A DNA stretch of 64,000 nucleotides from Multifurca ochricompacta (GCA_022496185.1 WTXG01000110.1:58833-122832); one strand, 5' to 3'. Counted from the first letter of the stretch, positions 33,324 to 44,552 are shown. Notes: generated by a model not told the origin, from the letters alone. A program made the numbers and translations.

Positions 33324-35888
33324 GGTTCTCATTGGCCGATTCCCGGATCTCTTCCCATTGGCTGATACGCTGTACGGCCGATGGGACATTTACGGGTTTC
33401 TCCATCCAGGTGGTTCGGGGCATCCATCCCATGATAAGTGAAAATGGGGTGGCTTTGGTGGTACCATTGGGCCAGGAGTTATGTGCAAACTCGGCTGTCA
33501 CTAGCCAGTCAGCCCAATCATCTTGTCGTCTGTTACACCAGAATCAGAGATACTGTTCGAGCCACTGGTTCGTCCTCTCTGATTGTCCATCTGTCTGTGG
33601 GTGATAGGCCGTTGAGATGTTCTGAGTGATGTCCAAGACTTTGCAGAGTGCCTTGGCGAATGCGGAGGTGAAATGTGGATCTCGGTCTGAAATGATTTTT
33701 TCGGGGAGGCCATAGTGTCTGTAGACGTGATCTAGGTAGAGTTTGGCCACTCCTTCTGTGGTGACGGATTCGTTGCATGGTATGAATAACACTGCTTTTG
33801 AACAGTCGTGATCAGTGATCGTCAAGATGGAGTCAAAGCCTCTGGAGATGGGAAGTTTAACGATGAAGTCCATGGCGATGGTTTGGAATGGTTGTGATGC
33901 TACAGGTGTGATTGGGAATGGTGCTGGCAGACATGGGTGTGTGTTTACTTTATTGGCTTGGCAGTCCGCACATCCTTTAACATAGTCCTCCACATCCTTC
34001 TTCATATTTGGCCACCAGTAGTCCCGTTTGGCCAGGGCATACGTATTGGCAATGCCAGGGTGGCCTGCAGAGGGGAGGTCATGGTGAAAATGGATCACCC
34101 CCCTCTTAATGTTGTCGCCACTGGTGACAACGAGATGGTCCCCATCCTTCCACCACAAGCTGTCGACTTGTTTCAGGTTATGGTCTGCTGCCCAGGATTG
34201 GCATAACTGCTGATTCATATTCTGTGATACCTGAGCCCACAGGTCCATGTCGTGAAGACTGACCACCGCTTGCTTCGCAAAAACCTCTTCTGGGAGTACT
34301 GTAATGTTGCTATTGTCTTCTTCTCCACTGCTGAAATCGGGTCGTCGTGACAGGGTGTCTGCACGGGCATTGCGACTTCCTGCAATATGTTTCAATATGA
34401 AGTTGTACTCTTCCAACTCCAAGACTTTGTGAGCAACTCGTCGACTGATCTTATGGGGTTCCTTCCAGTAAAGTAGATTGGAATGATCGGTATGGATGAT
34501 GGTTTTGTGAGGGGTTCCTGCCAGATATGGGCGCCAATGTCGTAGTGCTTTGACAATGGCGAGCAATTCTCTGTCCCAGATATCATAATTTCGTTCCACT
34601 GGTGAAAATGTCTCTGAGTAAAAGGCAACCAGGTGAAGTAGCCCCGTTTTATCCCTTTGGTTCAATACAGCACCATTGGCAAAGTGGGATGTGTCGACTT
34701 TGAGCTCAAGGGGCTTCTCCAGATCTGGCTGTAAGAGGACTGGTTCAGAGCTGACAATATCTCGGATTCGCTCAAAGGCTCGCTGCTGTTCATCTGCCCA
34801 GTGCCAAGGTACATCCTTTTTCAACAATCCATTCAGTGGTTGGGAAATTCCTGAGAATCCCCGTACAAATCATTGGTAAAAGTTGCAAAATCCAATGAAG
34901 GATCGCACATCCTTGATACACGTGGGTGTGGGCCACTCCTGGATTCCTTGTACTTTCACCGGGTCCATTCGTACATGTCCTCCCTCTAGAATAACTCCCA
35001 GGTATTCGACACTTTGTTGTTCAAACGAGCACTTGGCTGGTTTGAGGTACAAGTTGTGCTTGCATAGGATGTCTAGCACCTGGTGCACCCGTTCTCGATG
35101 ATGAGTTAAATTGTTCGTGGTAGCCACTAGTATGTCATCCATGTACACCACTACTTCGCCTGTAAGGATGAGGTCGCAGAAAATATGGTTCATCATTGAC
35201 TGAAAGGTGGCAGGCGAATTGGTAAGACCGAAGAACATAACATTTGGCTCAAAGAGCCCTTGGTTGGTCTTAAACGTGGCTTTACATTGGTCTCCTTCCT
35301 TGATCCGAATATTGTTATATCCCCAGCGGACATCCATTTTAGAGAACAAGGACTTGTCTCACATGGTATCGATGAGCTCTGATATAAGCGGCAATGGGTA
35401 GGTGTTTTTCACTGTATGGGCGTTTATCCATCGGTAATCCTGAACCGGTCAAAGTTTGCCGTCTTTCTTTTTGATGAAGAAGAATGGCGATGCATATGGT
35501 GACTTTGATGGACGAATGTACCCTTTCGCAAGATGTTCCTTGAGGAATGTCATGAGCGCTGTTTGCTCTGCCTGCGACAATGGGTAGATTTTACAGTCAA
35601 TTGCTGACGGGGTATCAGATGTGAAATCAATGGCGTGGTCCCATGGTCGTGCAGGGGGAAAGCGCTGCGATTCCTCCTCTGAGAATACCTTCCAATGCCG
35701 GTGATACTCCTTCGGCACTACCTCCTCAAAAGTCCTTTCTGTATGCCCCTCCACCGCCTTCTGCGCAAGTTCTGATGCCTTGGTAGTGAAACAATAACCC
35801 GGGTCTTCATCCTTTTCCTCCATCCCTCATGTGGCTGAGTGTCGAGCCACATAGTCATACCCCATTGATGTGATGAGAACAGGGTAGA
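33324..35888 (-). pseudogene. A' pol, 5' part (protease end, RT, RNase H, integrase)
   Basis: On the minus strand from 35888: end of the protease region, then RT ([48 protein letters not shown] with intact YMDD), RNase H (VDTSHFANGAVLNQRD, YDIWDRELLAIVKAL, TDHSNLLYW), and integrase (HFHHDLPSAGHPGI, CADCQANK, MDFIVKLP, SDRDPHF, HPQTDGQSERTNQWLEQYL). Breaks include stops near 34870, 35450 and 33541. The frame is interrupted at 33323 by element E within ESANENL and resumes at 26016. Confidence 0.85.
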
Positions 35889-36017
35889 TGTGACGAATCT
35901 GGATTGACAAGGTGACATGACTTGCTGATGAAGAGACGGACTTATTATTCTGAAACACTTACTCACTGCTTACTCACTGAGGGCCCAACCCCTCCTCATT
36001 CTCCATAGTTCTAGCAC
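35889..36017 (+). repeat. 5' LTR of element C, first part
   Basis: 129 bases matching 50706-50834 of the 3' LTR and ending TTCTAGCAC at the insertion point of element A. It continues at 44125. Confidence 0.9.
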
Positions 36018-36615
36018 TGTTACAAACCCCGTCCCTTCCTGTCTTCTTTTTCGTGCCCAATGACAATCCCTCCTTGCCACCCACACTTCATTATCAGATT
36101 ACGTCTCCATCGTGGGACCCATCACATGCCTTGCGTCCATCACCGTGACTTCTTTGATTGCCTATGTTGTTTACTGTGTTCCTTTGTTTGGTCCACCCTT
36201 TTATCTGCTTGTCACTTTATCTTCTTATCTTTACAATTCGGACACTTACTTAATACCCTATCAGAAGCCCGACTTTACGCCGTCCACTTCCATATATTTG
36301 GGCCCACCTGACTCCGATTCCTTATCTCATAGACGCCCATTCGATTACGTATATAAGTCTGCTGTAACTACTTTGTAGACCTCAGACTCGACTTATTGAA
36401 TACATCGGTGCTTGTCTTCTGGACTTCCCTTTGAATCGCTGACTTGTCCGTCTCGGGGTTTCTGACTCCTTTCCACTCAACATAGTCTCAGGGTACAGCC
36501 TCTTTGACTTTGACTCTTCCCATCTCACTCCAAGAAGTCTTATTGGTTTCTTATCCGATTCCGAACAGTATGCTGTCGCACAAGTTGTGCAGTACATCCC
36601 GCACCGGACGTAACA
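36018..36615 (+). repeat. 5' LTR of element A
   Basis: 598 bp, TGTTACAAACC..CGTAACA. A TATA-like TATATAAG at about 36348-36357 precedes AGACCTCAGACTCGACTT (36379-36396), the likely 5' end of the transcript given the self-priming match. Confidence 0.92.
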
Positions 36616-36617
36616 TC

Positions 36618-36628
36618 AAGTCAAGTCT
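36618..36628 (+). other. Self-priming primer-binding site of element A
   Basis: AAGTCAAGTCT, 2 nt after the 5' LTR, is the exact reverse complement of AGACTTGACTT in the 3' LTR (43893-43903). The 5' LTR has one C/T change there (36384-36394). Confidence 0.75.
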
Positions 36629-37598
36629 CTCACAGTGGCTTCCAGCTGCAGTCAGACCCTCTTCCACGAAGAACTCATCAAACGCAGAGACGAGAATAAT
36701 CTTTCACAGCAAGTACTTGGCTCTGCCACCTGGAAAGACTTTGAGTCCGAGTTTGGATACTACGTCTATCATGACGGAAGATACCAACCAGTAGAATACG
36801 ATGACGAGAAAAGAGTTTGGTATTGCATCCGATACTTGGACAGCCGACACTCTTGGGTCACCACAGGACCCACCCCACCCGAATTTGGACTAGGCCCGTG
36901 GAGAGAAAACCCTCCAGCCATTGTCATGGACTCCGAACCAGAGGAGTACGTAGAAGAACCCAGTGAAAAAGAAGCACCGGCATTAGCAGCGTCTACATCT
37001 CCGGTTGCACCTAGAGTTGTCATGTCCAGAGCCCCTGCTTTGACAACTCCCCAGATATCAGTACAATCCACGAACACCGTCACCCCATTCCATCAAACCA
37101 TGTCTACCATTGCCGCCCAACTTCCAGACCCTGCCCCACCAGCCCCAGTGGCGGCACCACCAAATATCCCTCCCCCATCTGGACGACTATCAGGAGTGTT
37201 GCCCCAAACGTTCACCGGGGACCACTCGCAGAGCAAAAAGTTTATGTTGGAGTTAACGACCTTTAAAAACTTCAACCATGACGTCCCACAGATCGTCAAC
37301 CCATTTCAACGCGCCAATCTGTTCCTTTCACTAATTCGAGGAGATGTGGTTGACGACTGGACTATGGAGCAGCTGGAGTGGCTGAATGAACAGGTCGAGA
37401 GTGGACGCCGTACCACAAGTGAGGGTCTTTGGGAGACCATCGCCGAACGGTTTAAAGACGCATTCACAGATGGGCAGGCCAAACAGAAGGCAGCCCGAGA
37501 GTTAAAGTCCCTTAGGATGGAGAAGGGCGAGTTGGACGCATACGTCGCCAAATTCAGAAGCCTGGCGAATAGGGCCGGCTATGACACAGATGAAGAGG

Positions 37599-38196
37599 TG
37601 TTACGTCTGGTGCGGGACGTACTGCACAACTTGTGCGACAGCGTACTGTTCGGAATCGGATAAGAAACCAATAAGGCTTCTTGGAGTAAGATGGGAAGAG
37701 TCAAAGTCAAAGGGGCTGTACCCTGAGACTATGTTGAGTGGAAAGGAGTCAGAAACCCCGAGACAGACAAGTCAGCGATTCAAAGGGAAGTCCAGAAGAC
37801 AAGCACCAATGTATTCAATAAGTTGAGTCTGAGGTCTACAAAGTAGTTACAGCGGACTTATATACGTAATCAAATGGGCGTCTACGAGATAAGGAATCGG
37901 AGTCAGGTGGGCCCAAATATACGGAAGCGGACGGCGTAAAGTCGGGCTTCTGATAGGGTATTAAGTAAGTGTCCGAATTGTAAAGATAAGAAGATAAAGT
38001 GATAAGCAGATAAGAGGGTGGACCAAACAAAGGAACACAGTAAACAACATAGGCAATCAAAGAAGTCACGGTGATGGACGCAAGGCATGTGATGGGTCCC
38101 ACGATGGAGACGTAATCTGATAATGAAGTGTGGGTGGCAAGGAGGGATCGTCATTGGGCATGAAAAAGAAGACAGGAAGGGACGGGGTTTGTAACA
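37599..38196 (-). repeat. Solo LTR (family A) inside A gag
   Basis: 598 bp in the opposite orientation to its host, TGTTACG..TGTAACA, with a perfect target duplication AGAGG (37594-37598, 38197-38201). Removing it and one AGAGG restores the gag frame across the site. Confidence 0.93.
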
Positions 38197-38739
38197 AGAG
38201 GCCACGCTGGACCTCTTTTCGCAAGGGTTGCCCAACCCGCTGGTCAAAAATATAATCCAATTTCATCATCCCCATGACTGGGATAGCTGGGTCGATGCCG
38301 CCCGCCGACAACAGCAGGACTATCTCGACTTCCAAACACGCTTTGGGATTGACACCAAAAAAGGGAAGACTCGAGATCAATGGAAGGCTGCTTTCGGAGT
38401 AAAGCCTGCCCACCACGCTCAGAGGGATCCAAATGCCATGGACACCTCTGCAGATCGAGCCTGAGCCTGAGCGACGCTCACAGAAGATGAGCGACAAATG
38501 CTGATGAAAGAAGGACGATGCTTCCGCTGCAAAGCATTAGGACATATGTCCTGGGACTGTCCCAAAAAGGGGGTACGTGTCACCGCTGCTACTACCGCAG
38601 CAGAAACACCCATCCAGAATAATCCACCTACTGTGGACAAGCAGTCAAAGGAAGAGAAGGCTCAGGACATATGGGCTAACATGATGAAGGAGAGTGAGGA
38701 AGTGCGCGCCATATTGGTAGAAAAGGCGTTTGCAAAAAA

Positions 38740-38746
38740 GGATTTT
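38740..38746 (+). promoter_or_regulatory. Putative -1 frameshift heptamer GGATTTT (element A)
   Basis: In gag phase G GAT TTT TGT TAG; a -1 slip gives GGA TTT TTG TTA and enters pol. It has the same sequence and phase as in C and E. Confidence 0.6.
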
Positions 38747-41700
38747 TGTTAGGCTCAAACCCGTCGGCCTGGGCACAAGCACTCCATGTTACCTCTGTGT
38801 ATGCTAGTCGATTCAAGTCATTAAAAATACCAGTCCATTTTGAAACTACACAGAGGATGGCCGATCGAGACATTCTAGTGGACTCCGGAGCCACAGATAA
38901 CTTCATTCACCCACGACTAATCAGAACAATGGGCTTGGGAAGGCTGGCACTTCCCCAGGAAAAGAATATCTGGAATATTGACGGAACGGCCAATCGCGCT
39001 GGAAAGATCACTCATTACACGGACCTGAAAGTCCAGGTTGGAGAAGCTACGAAGAATATTCGTTTCCTAGTTACGGATCTAGGAGACGAAGATCTTATCC
39101 TGGGATACCCATGGCTTGCTGCGCTCGAACCCAAGATCAACTGGGCTGACGTGACAATGGATAAAGAATCATATCCCACCATTATCACATCCATAGGCTA
39201 TGATTATGCGGTCAGACATCTGACAATAAAGGCCACAAGTACAGAAGAAGAAGACCCAGGTCGCTGTTATGCCACCAAAGCGTCAGAGCTAGCCCAAAAA
39301 GCAATACAGGGGCAGACGGAAAAGACATACAGCAATGTAGTGCCGAGTACCTACCATCGGCATTGGAAGGTGTTTTCTGAAGAAGAATCCCAGCGTTTTC
39401 CACCCTCCAGGCCATGGGACCACGCCATAGACCTACTTCCTGATACACCGGCAGCAATAGATTGCAAAATCTATCCGCTGTCCCAGTCTGAGCAGGTGGC
39501 ACTAACGGAATTCCTTGAAGAACATCTGGCAAAAGGATACATTTGCCCATCCAAGTCGCAGTATGCCTCGCCCTTCTTCTTCATCAAAAAGAAGGATGGC
39601 AAGCTGCGACCAGTTCAGGACTACCGGCGAATCAACGCATACACCGTGAAAAATGCCTACCCCTTACCGCTCATCTCTGAGCTCATTGACACCATGAGGG
39701 ATAAGTCCCTCTTCTCAAAGATGGACGTGCGATGGGGTTACAACAACGTTAGAATCAAGGAAGGTGACCAGTGCAAGGCGGCGTTCAAGACAAACCAAGG
39801 GTTGTTCGAGCCCAATGTCATGTTCTTTGGTCTCACGAACTCGCCGGCGACATTCCAGTCTATGATGAACCACATCTTCCGTGATCTCATTCTCACAGGA
39901 GAAGTAGTGGTGTATATGGACAACATCCTAGTAGCTACCCAGACAATTTGGACCATCACTGAGAACGCGTGCATCAGGTGTTGGACATCTTGCATGAACA
40001 TGACCTATATCTCAAACCTGCCAAATGTTCCTTTGAACAGCGAAGTGTTGAGTACCTGGGGTTATCTTGGAGGAAGGACAAGTGCGCATGGATCCTGTTA
40101 AAGTACAGGGAATCTGGGAATGGCCTGTCCCAACCTGTGTCAAAGATGTCAGGTCGTTCATTGGTTTGCAACTTTTACAGATGTTTTGTCAAGGGGTTCT
40201 CAGGTATCACACGACCACTGAATGATCTATTGAAGAAGAACATACCATGGCACTGGGGTTTGACACAGCAGCAGGCATTTGAACAGATTAGGGACTTAGT
40301 CAGCTCGGAGCCAGTACTCATCCAACCAGATCTCAGTCGCCCCTTTGAACTGGAAGTGGACGCCTCTCACTTTGCAAATGGAGCCGTACTCTACCAGAGG
40401 GATGCCACACAAATCCTTCACCCAGTAGCATACTACTCTGAAACCTTCTCTCCAGCCGAACAAAATTATGACATCTGGGATAGGGAGCTCTTAGCCATAG
40501 TTAAAGCATTACGACACTGGCGACCTTACCTGGCAGGGCTCTGCATAAGACCATCATCCACACCGACCATTCCAACCTATTGTACTGGAAAGAACCCCAT
40601 AAAATCAGTCGACGCGTGGCACGAGAATCTTGGAGTTAGAAGAGTACAACTTCACCTTGAAACATATTGCCGGAAGCCAAAACGCCAGAGCAGATGCATT
40701 GTCGCGTAGGCCAGACATGCATACAGGTGAGGACGACAACAACGACGTCACTGTCCTCCCAGAAGAGGTGTTTGCAAAAACCGCTGTTGTTAGTCTTCAC
40801 GATATGGACCTATGGGCACAGGTCTCACAAAATATGAATCCTTCACTGTGCCGCTCATGGGCTGATGCACATAATCTGAAAGAAGTCAACGGCCTCTGGT
40901 GGAAAGATGGAGATCGACTTGTTGTCACTGGTGGCGACAACATTAAGAGGGGGTGATCCATTTTCACCACGACCTTCCTTCTGCTGGCCATCCAGGCATT
41001 GCCAACACCTACGCCCTTGCCAAAAGAGACTATTGGTGGCCCAACATGAAGAAGGATGTTGAGAGCTACGTACAGGGATGTGCAGCATGTCAAGCTAACA
41101 AGGTTAACACACACCCAAAAGTCCCACCAATGCACCCCATTACGCCATCTCGTCAACCCCCTTTCAAACCATTGCCATGGACTTTATCGTCAAATTACCC
41201 AAGTCACAGGGTTTCGACACCATCCTCACAATCACCGACCACGATTGCTCCAAAGCAGCCCTGTTCATCCCCTGCAATGAGACCATTACAGCTGAAGGAG
41301 TAGCGAAGCTGTACCTGAATCATGTATATTGCCACTACGGACTCCCCAGGAAGATTATATCCGACCGAGACACCAGGTTCACATCGGCATTCGCCAAAGC
41401 CCTGTGCAAGACGTTGGATATCGCACAAAATATCTCAACGGCTTACCACCCACAAACGGATGGACAGTCCGAACAAACAAACCAGTGGCTGGAACAATAC
41501 CTTTGGTTCTGGTGCAACGGCAGACAAGATGACTGGGCAGAATGGCTATCAACCGCGGAGTTTGCTCACAACTCATGGCCCAATGGGACTACAAAGCCAC
41601 CCCCTTCTCCCTCATCATGGGTTGGACCCCACGCACCATGTGGACAGATAAGCCCACCAATGTCCCCTCGGTAACCCGACAGATAAACCAATGGGAAGAG

Positions 41701-42219
41701 CTACAACAATCAGCCAATGAAAACCTGATGAAGGCGCAACAACTCCTGATGGGGCAGCTGAATACATTCACACCTTATCAGACCAATGACTGGGTCTGGC
41801 TCGAAGGAAGAAACATTCATATGTCACACCCCTCGGCCAAACTAGCACCCCAACGTCACGGACCCTTCCAGATCACAAGGAAGCTGTTGGACGTATCATA
41901 TGAACTGCGGCTACCCCTGAAATGGAAGATCCACCCCGTCTTCCATGCCAAGCTCTTGACCCCGTATAAGGAAACTTCCATGCATGGGGAGAACTTCCCA
42001 AGACCCCCACCTGACCTTATCGACAGAGAAGAAGAGTGGGAAGTCGAACGCATTCTAGATTCGAAACAACAAGGTCGGGGGCGCAAGCTGTATTACCTTG
42101 TCAAGTGGAAGGGATTCCCAGACTCTGACAATTCATGGGAACCAGCCGGAGAAATCTTCGCTCCGGCTCTTATCTCGGAGTTTCATGTCCAACACCCAGA
42201 AGCGCCCAAGAACGCTTAA
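38741..42219 (+). pseudogene. Pol polyprotein of element A
   Basis: Aspartic protease (ILVDSGATDNFIH, Asp codon 38881), reverse transcriptase ([42 protein letters not shown]), RNase H (VDASHFANGAVLYQRD, YDIWDRELLAIVKAL), integrase (HFHHDLPSAGHPGI, CAACQANK, MDFIVKLP, SDRDTRF, TDGQSEQTNQWLEQYL) and chromodomain ([39 protein letters not shown]). The RT active site reads YMDN, not YMDD (AAC at 39922-39924), so it should be dead. Frame changes occur near 39945, 40065, 40135, 40540, 40955, 41160 and 41600. The protein ends at 42219, 37 bases before ORF3. Confidence 0.88.
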
Positions 42220-42256
42220 AAGGAGCAACCCATAACCCAGCCAAATTCCCCAGTAC

Positions 42257-43495
42257 ATGCTCTCTCAGCAACGTCCCAACACCATCCAATCTATCATGTC
42301 TTTTGTCGCTGCCAATGCTGCCATCGATGCCTTCACTGCCACCACTGCAGTGGTTGAAAACTTCCCTTCTGCTCATCCCTCCACGCGCCCTTCCTCCCCA
42401 ATCGACTACGAAGCTGCCGAGGCCCGGGTCAAGAATCAATCCCCGAACCCAAATGATGATTTTGAACACAGCGAAGAGCCGCACCCGAATGACCTGTTGG
42501 GTATGGAGCTAGATGATGAGGTGCCGGAATTCCCTTTCTTTGCCAATAACCCCAATTCCTCGACCTACTTCCCCCTCGAGATTACCATGGCCGATGGGAC
42601 TGTCGCCATCGCCAAATATATATTCTACACCAATGGAGGAATGGATGTAGCTGGGTGTATGAAGAAAGACGGCCCTGTCTATGGGGCCCCGGTCTACTTG
42701 GAAGAGAGGTACATGGGACGTCTTCATCACACGTTAACTGATGAGCAGCTCGGGCACTTGGCTGCTGAGGACTCTTGCGCCTTTGCAATCGATGAAGTAG
42801 TGAATGACATGTGCCTTCCGCGTCTCAAGGCCAAAGTGATGAGACTGCGGAAGAATCTGACATTGCGCACGATGCTCAACAAACAATATAAGGAGCATGC
42901 AAAGATGATGGCAAGGTTGACTAATGGGATGTTCCAAGTGGAGCAGGAGTTGGTGGAGATCAGGAAAAGGCTGGAGATAGGAGATGCATATCAGACCATC
43001 GCTGAACGGTACACCGACATGTATGCACGACCTCTTCCCCCACGATCATTAGGGGCTGCCCCGAGGCTGATACCGAACCGGTTTGAAATGCCGCATATGC
43101 ACGAGAACCCTCAAGGGGAGACATGCTGGCGATGCGACAGTAAGTACCACATCAGCTGGAACTGCCCCCTCAATCGCAAGTGGTGCCGGCACTGTCGCAG
43201 CAACCTCCACTGGAGCCGGTTTTGTATCTTCCGTCACGTAGGGGTCGCCCCAACAATTGTCAATCCGTCGGGATGGTGCAGCAAGTGCCTCCACCACAAC
43301 TCCGGTCATCGAGAGCTGGACTGCCCAATCCATGACATGTGCCGCCTCTGTGGCCAGCGCGGCCCGTACGGATTTCTCCGCACCCACCAGTGTCCACAAG
43401 ACTCCGACAAGGAGAATTACACTTTGGATGATCGTAATGTAGCTGACGATTATCTGGACCTGGTGCAGGATGATGACGGTATGAGTCGTTTCTAG
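42257..43495 (+). CDS. ORF3 of element A: tandem zinc-knuckle protein after pol
   Basis: An intact 412-codon frame, the only undamaged ORF in the element. The N-terminal half is acidic and has no motif I know (it includes EVPEFPFFANNPNSSTYFPL and AGCMKKDGPVYGAPVYLEER). A helical, Lys/Arg-rich middle follows (LRTMLNKQYKEHAKMMARL, VEQELVEIRKRLEIGDAYQ). The C-terminal third holds four Cys/His units from about residue 289: CWRCDSKYHISWNC and CRHCRSNLHWSRFC (both exact CX2CX4HX4C), then CSKCLHHNSGHRELDC and CRLCGQRGPYGFLRTHQC (longer spacing). It lies where env would be but has no signal peptide or membrane segment. A nucleic-acid-binding accessory role is the natural inference. A matching frame is present in A' (minus strand, from 25482). 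Confidence 0.85.
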   Translation: MLSQQRPNTIQSIMSFVAANAAIDAFTATTAVVENFPSAHPSTRPSSPIDYEAAEARVKNQSPNPNDDFEHSEEPHPNDLLGMELDDEVPEFPFFANNPNSSTYFPLEITMADGTVAIAKYIFYTNGGMDVAGCMKKDGPVYGAPVYLEERYMGRLHHTLTDEQLGHLAAEDSCAFAIDEVVNDMCLPRLKAKVMRLRKNLTLRTMLNKQYKEHAKMMARLTNGMFQVEQELVEIRKRLEIGDAYQTIAERYTDMYARPLPPRSLGAAPRLIPNRFEMPHMHENPQGETCWRCDSKYHISWNCPLNRKWCRHCRSNLHWSRFCIFRHVGVAPTIVNPSGWCSKCLHHNSGHRELDCPIHDMCRLCGQRGPYGFLRTHQCPQDSDKENYTLDDRNVADDYLDLVQDDDGMSRF

Positions 43496-43512
43496 CTGGG
43501 TCTGCTAGAACC

Positions 43513-43526
43513 AGAAGGAGGGGTGA
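43513..43526 (+). other. Polypurine tract of element A
   Basis: AGAAGGAGGGGTGA immediately before the 3' LTR, the usual place for plus-strand priming. The same tract borders the LTR of A' (reverse complement at 23614-23627). Confidence 0.7.
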
Positions 43527-44124
43527 TGTTACAAACCCCGTCCCTTCCTGTCTTCTTTTTCGTGCCCAATGACAATCCCTCCTTGCCACCCACACTTCAT
43601 TATCAGATTACGTCTCCATCGTGGGACCCATCACATGCCTTGCGTCCATCACCGTGACTTCTTTGATTGCCTATGTTGTTTACTGTGTTCCTTTGTTTGG
43701 TCCACCCTTTTATCTGCTTATCACTTTATCTTCTTATCTTTACAATTCGGACACTTACTTAATACCCTATCAGAAGCCCAACTTTATGCCGTCCGCTTCC
43801 GTATATTTGGGCCCACCTGACTCCGATTCCTTATCTCGTAGACGCCCATTTGATTACGTATATAAGTCTGCTGTAACTACTTTGTAGACCTCAGACTTGA
43901 CTTATTGAATACATCGGTGCTTGTCTTCCGGACTTCCCTTTGAATCGCTGACTTGTCCGTCTTGGGGTTTCTGACTCCTTTCCACTCAACATAGTCTCAG
44001 GGTACAGCCCCTTTGACTTTGACTCTTCCCATCTTACTCCAAGAAGTCTTATTGGTTTCTTATCCAATTCCGAACAGTACGCTGTCGCACGAGTCGTGCA
44101 GTACGTCCCGCACCGGATGTAACA
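43527..44124 (+). repeat. 3' LTR of element A
   Basis: 598 bp, same length as the 5' LTR. Compared by eye, 18 positions differ, all C/T or G/A; about 15 of them fall in CpG dinucleotides of one copy. Confidence 0.92.
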
Positions 44125-44539
44125 CACAGTCTACTGCGCAACCATTAGACATTATATCATTGTACTAGAAGCCTCTATTTACTATGACATAGCTAGGACT
44201 ACCTGTATTTAAAGAGCAGTAGAATAGAGAGACAGACCTAAGTCTGTTCTCTTGTGCCCAATCCAAGGTGCTTTGACTTCACTTGAACTTCCTCTGTAAG
44301 AACCCCACTTGAACTCTCCAAGACGTGACTTGGAGAGCCTTCGACCCTCTTGAACTTGTTGCAGGACTGAGTGTCTCTGCCATCAACCTCGACTCTCGCG
44401 TGTGCCCTATTGACTCTGTTGTGGGCTTGAACCGACTTGACTCTGAAAGCTTGGAGTCTTGACTTGAACTTGATACATCTTGACTTGAGAGACTAGCTCC
44501 TGCTCGACGTTCGACACAGTGCTGCACCTAACTGTGACA
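44125..44539 (+). repeat. 5' LTR of element C, second part
   Basis: Continues the LTR broken at 36017 and matches 50835-51248. Contains TATTTAAAG and AAGTCTGTTCT (44240-44250), the probable transcript 5' end that pairs with the primer site. Confidence 0.9.
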
Positions 44540-44541
44540 TT

Positions 44542-44552
44542 AGAACAGACTT
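44542..44552 (+). other. Self-priming primer-binding site of element C
   Basis: AGAACAGACTT, 2 nt after the 5' LTR, is the exact reverse complement of AAGTCTGTTCT at 44240-44250 and 50947-50957. Same sequence as in E. Confidence 0.75.

Larger units (their letters stand above)
23019..35888 (-). mobile_element. Chromovirus A' (Ty3/Gypsy), old truncated copy of family A
   Basis: Read on the minus strand it has pol, ORF3 and a 3' LTR; gag and the 5' LTR are missing because sequence stops at 35888 where element C begins. It is interrupted by element E (26017-33323) and by a solo LTR (23723-24316). Gene order and protein sequence match the fuller A copy at 36018-44124, with more divergence and more stops, so this is the older copy. 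Confidence 0.85.
36635..38752 (+). pseudogene. Gag of element A, interrupted by a solo LTR
   Basis: The first 320 codons run from about 36635 to the LTR at 37599: an acidic N terminus, a Pro-rich stretch, and a retrotransposon capsid region (LPQTFTGDHSQSKKFMLEL, FLSLIRGDVVDDW, AARELKSLRMEKGELDAYVA, KFRSLANRAGYD). After the solo LTR it resumes at 38202 (LDLFSQGLPNPLV). Two TGA codons lie close together at about 38461-38469. The nucleocapsid has one CCHC knuckle, CFRCKALGHMSWDC (about 38521-38562). It ends KKDFC-stop at 38752, overlapping pol in the -1 frame. Confidence 0.85.
36018..44124 (+). mobile_element. Chromovirus A (Ty3/Gypsy), full length
   Basis: 8,107 bp with two 598 bp LTRs, a primer site, gag, pol, ORF3 and a purine tract. 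It contains a solo LTR of its own family in gag (37599-38196). The unoccupied target is visible in the 3' LTR of C (TTCTAGCACAGTCTAC); the duplication seen is only CAC (36015-36017 and 44125-44127). The two LTRs differ at 18 positions by eye, all transitions. Pol has several one-base frame changes. Confidence 0.93.

Noticed and set aside
42257..43495. ORF3 of element A as an env gene
   Set aside because: No signal peptide, transmembrane segment or cleavage site; the Cys/His units look like nucleic-acid-binding knuckles.
43569..43887. Frames of 83-88 codons inside the A-type LTRs, repeated at each copy
   Set aside because: They occur in overlapping frames of the LTR on both strands, lack motifs and include the promoter; repetition reflects the LTR, not a gene.
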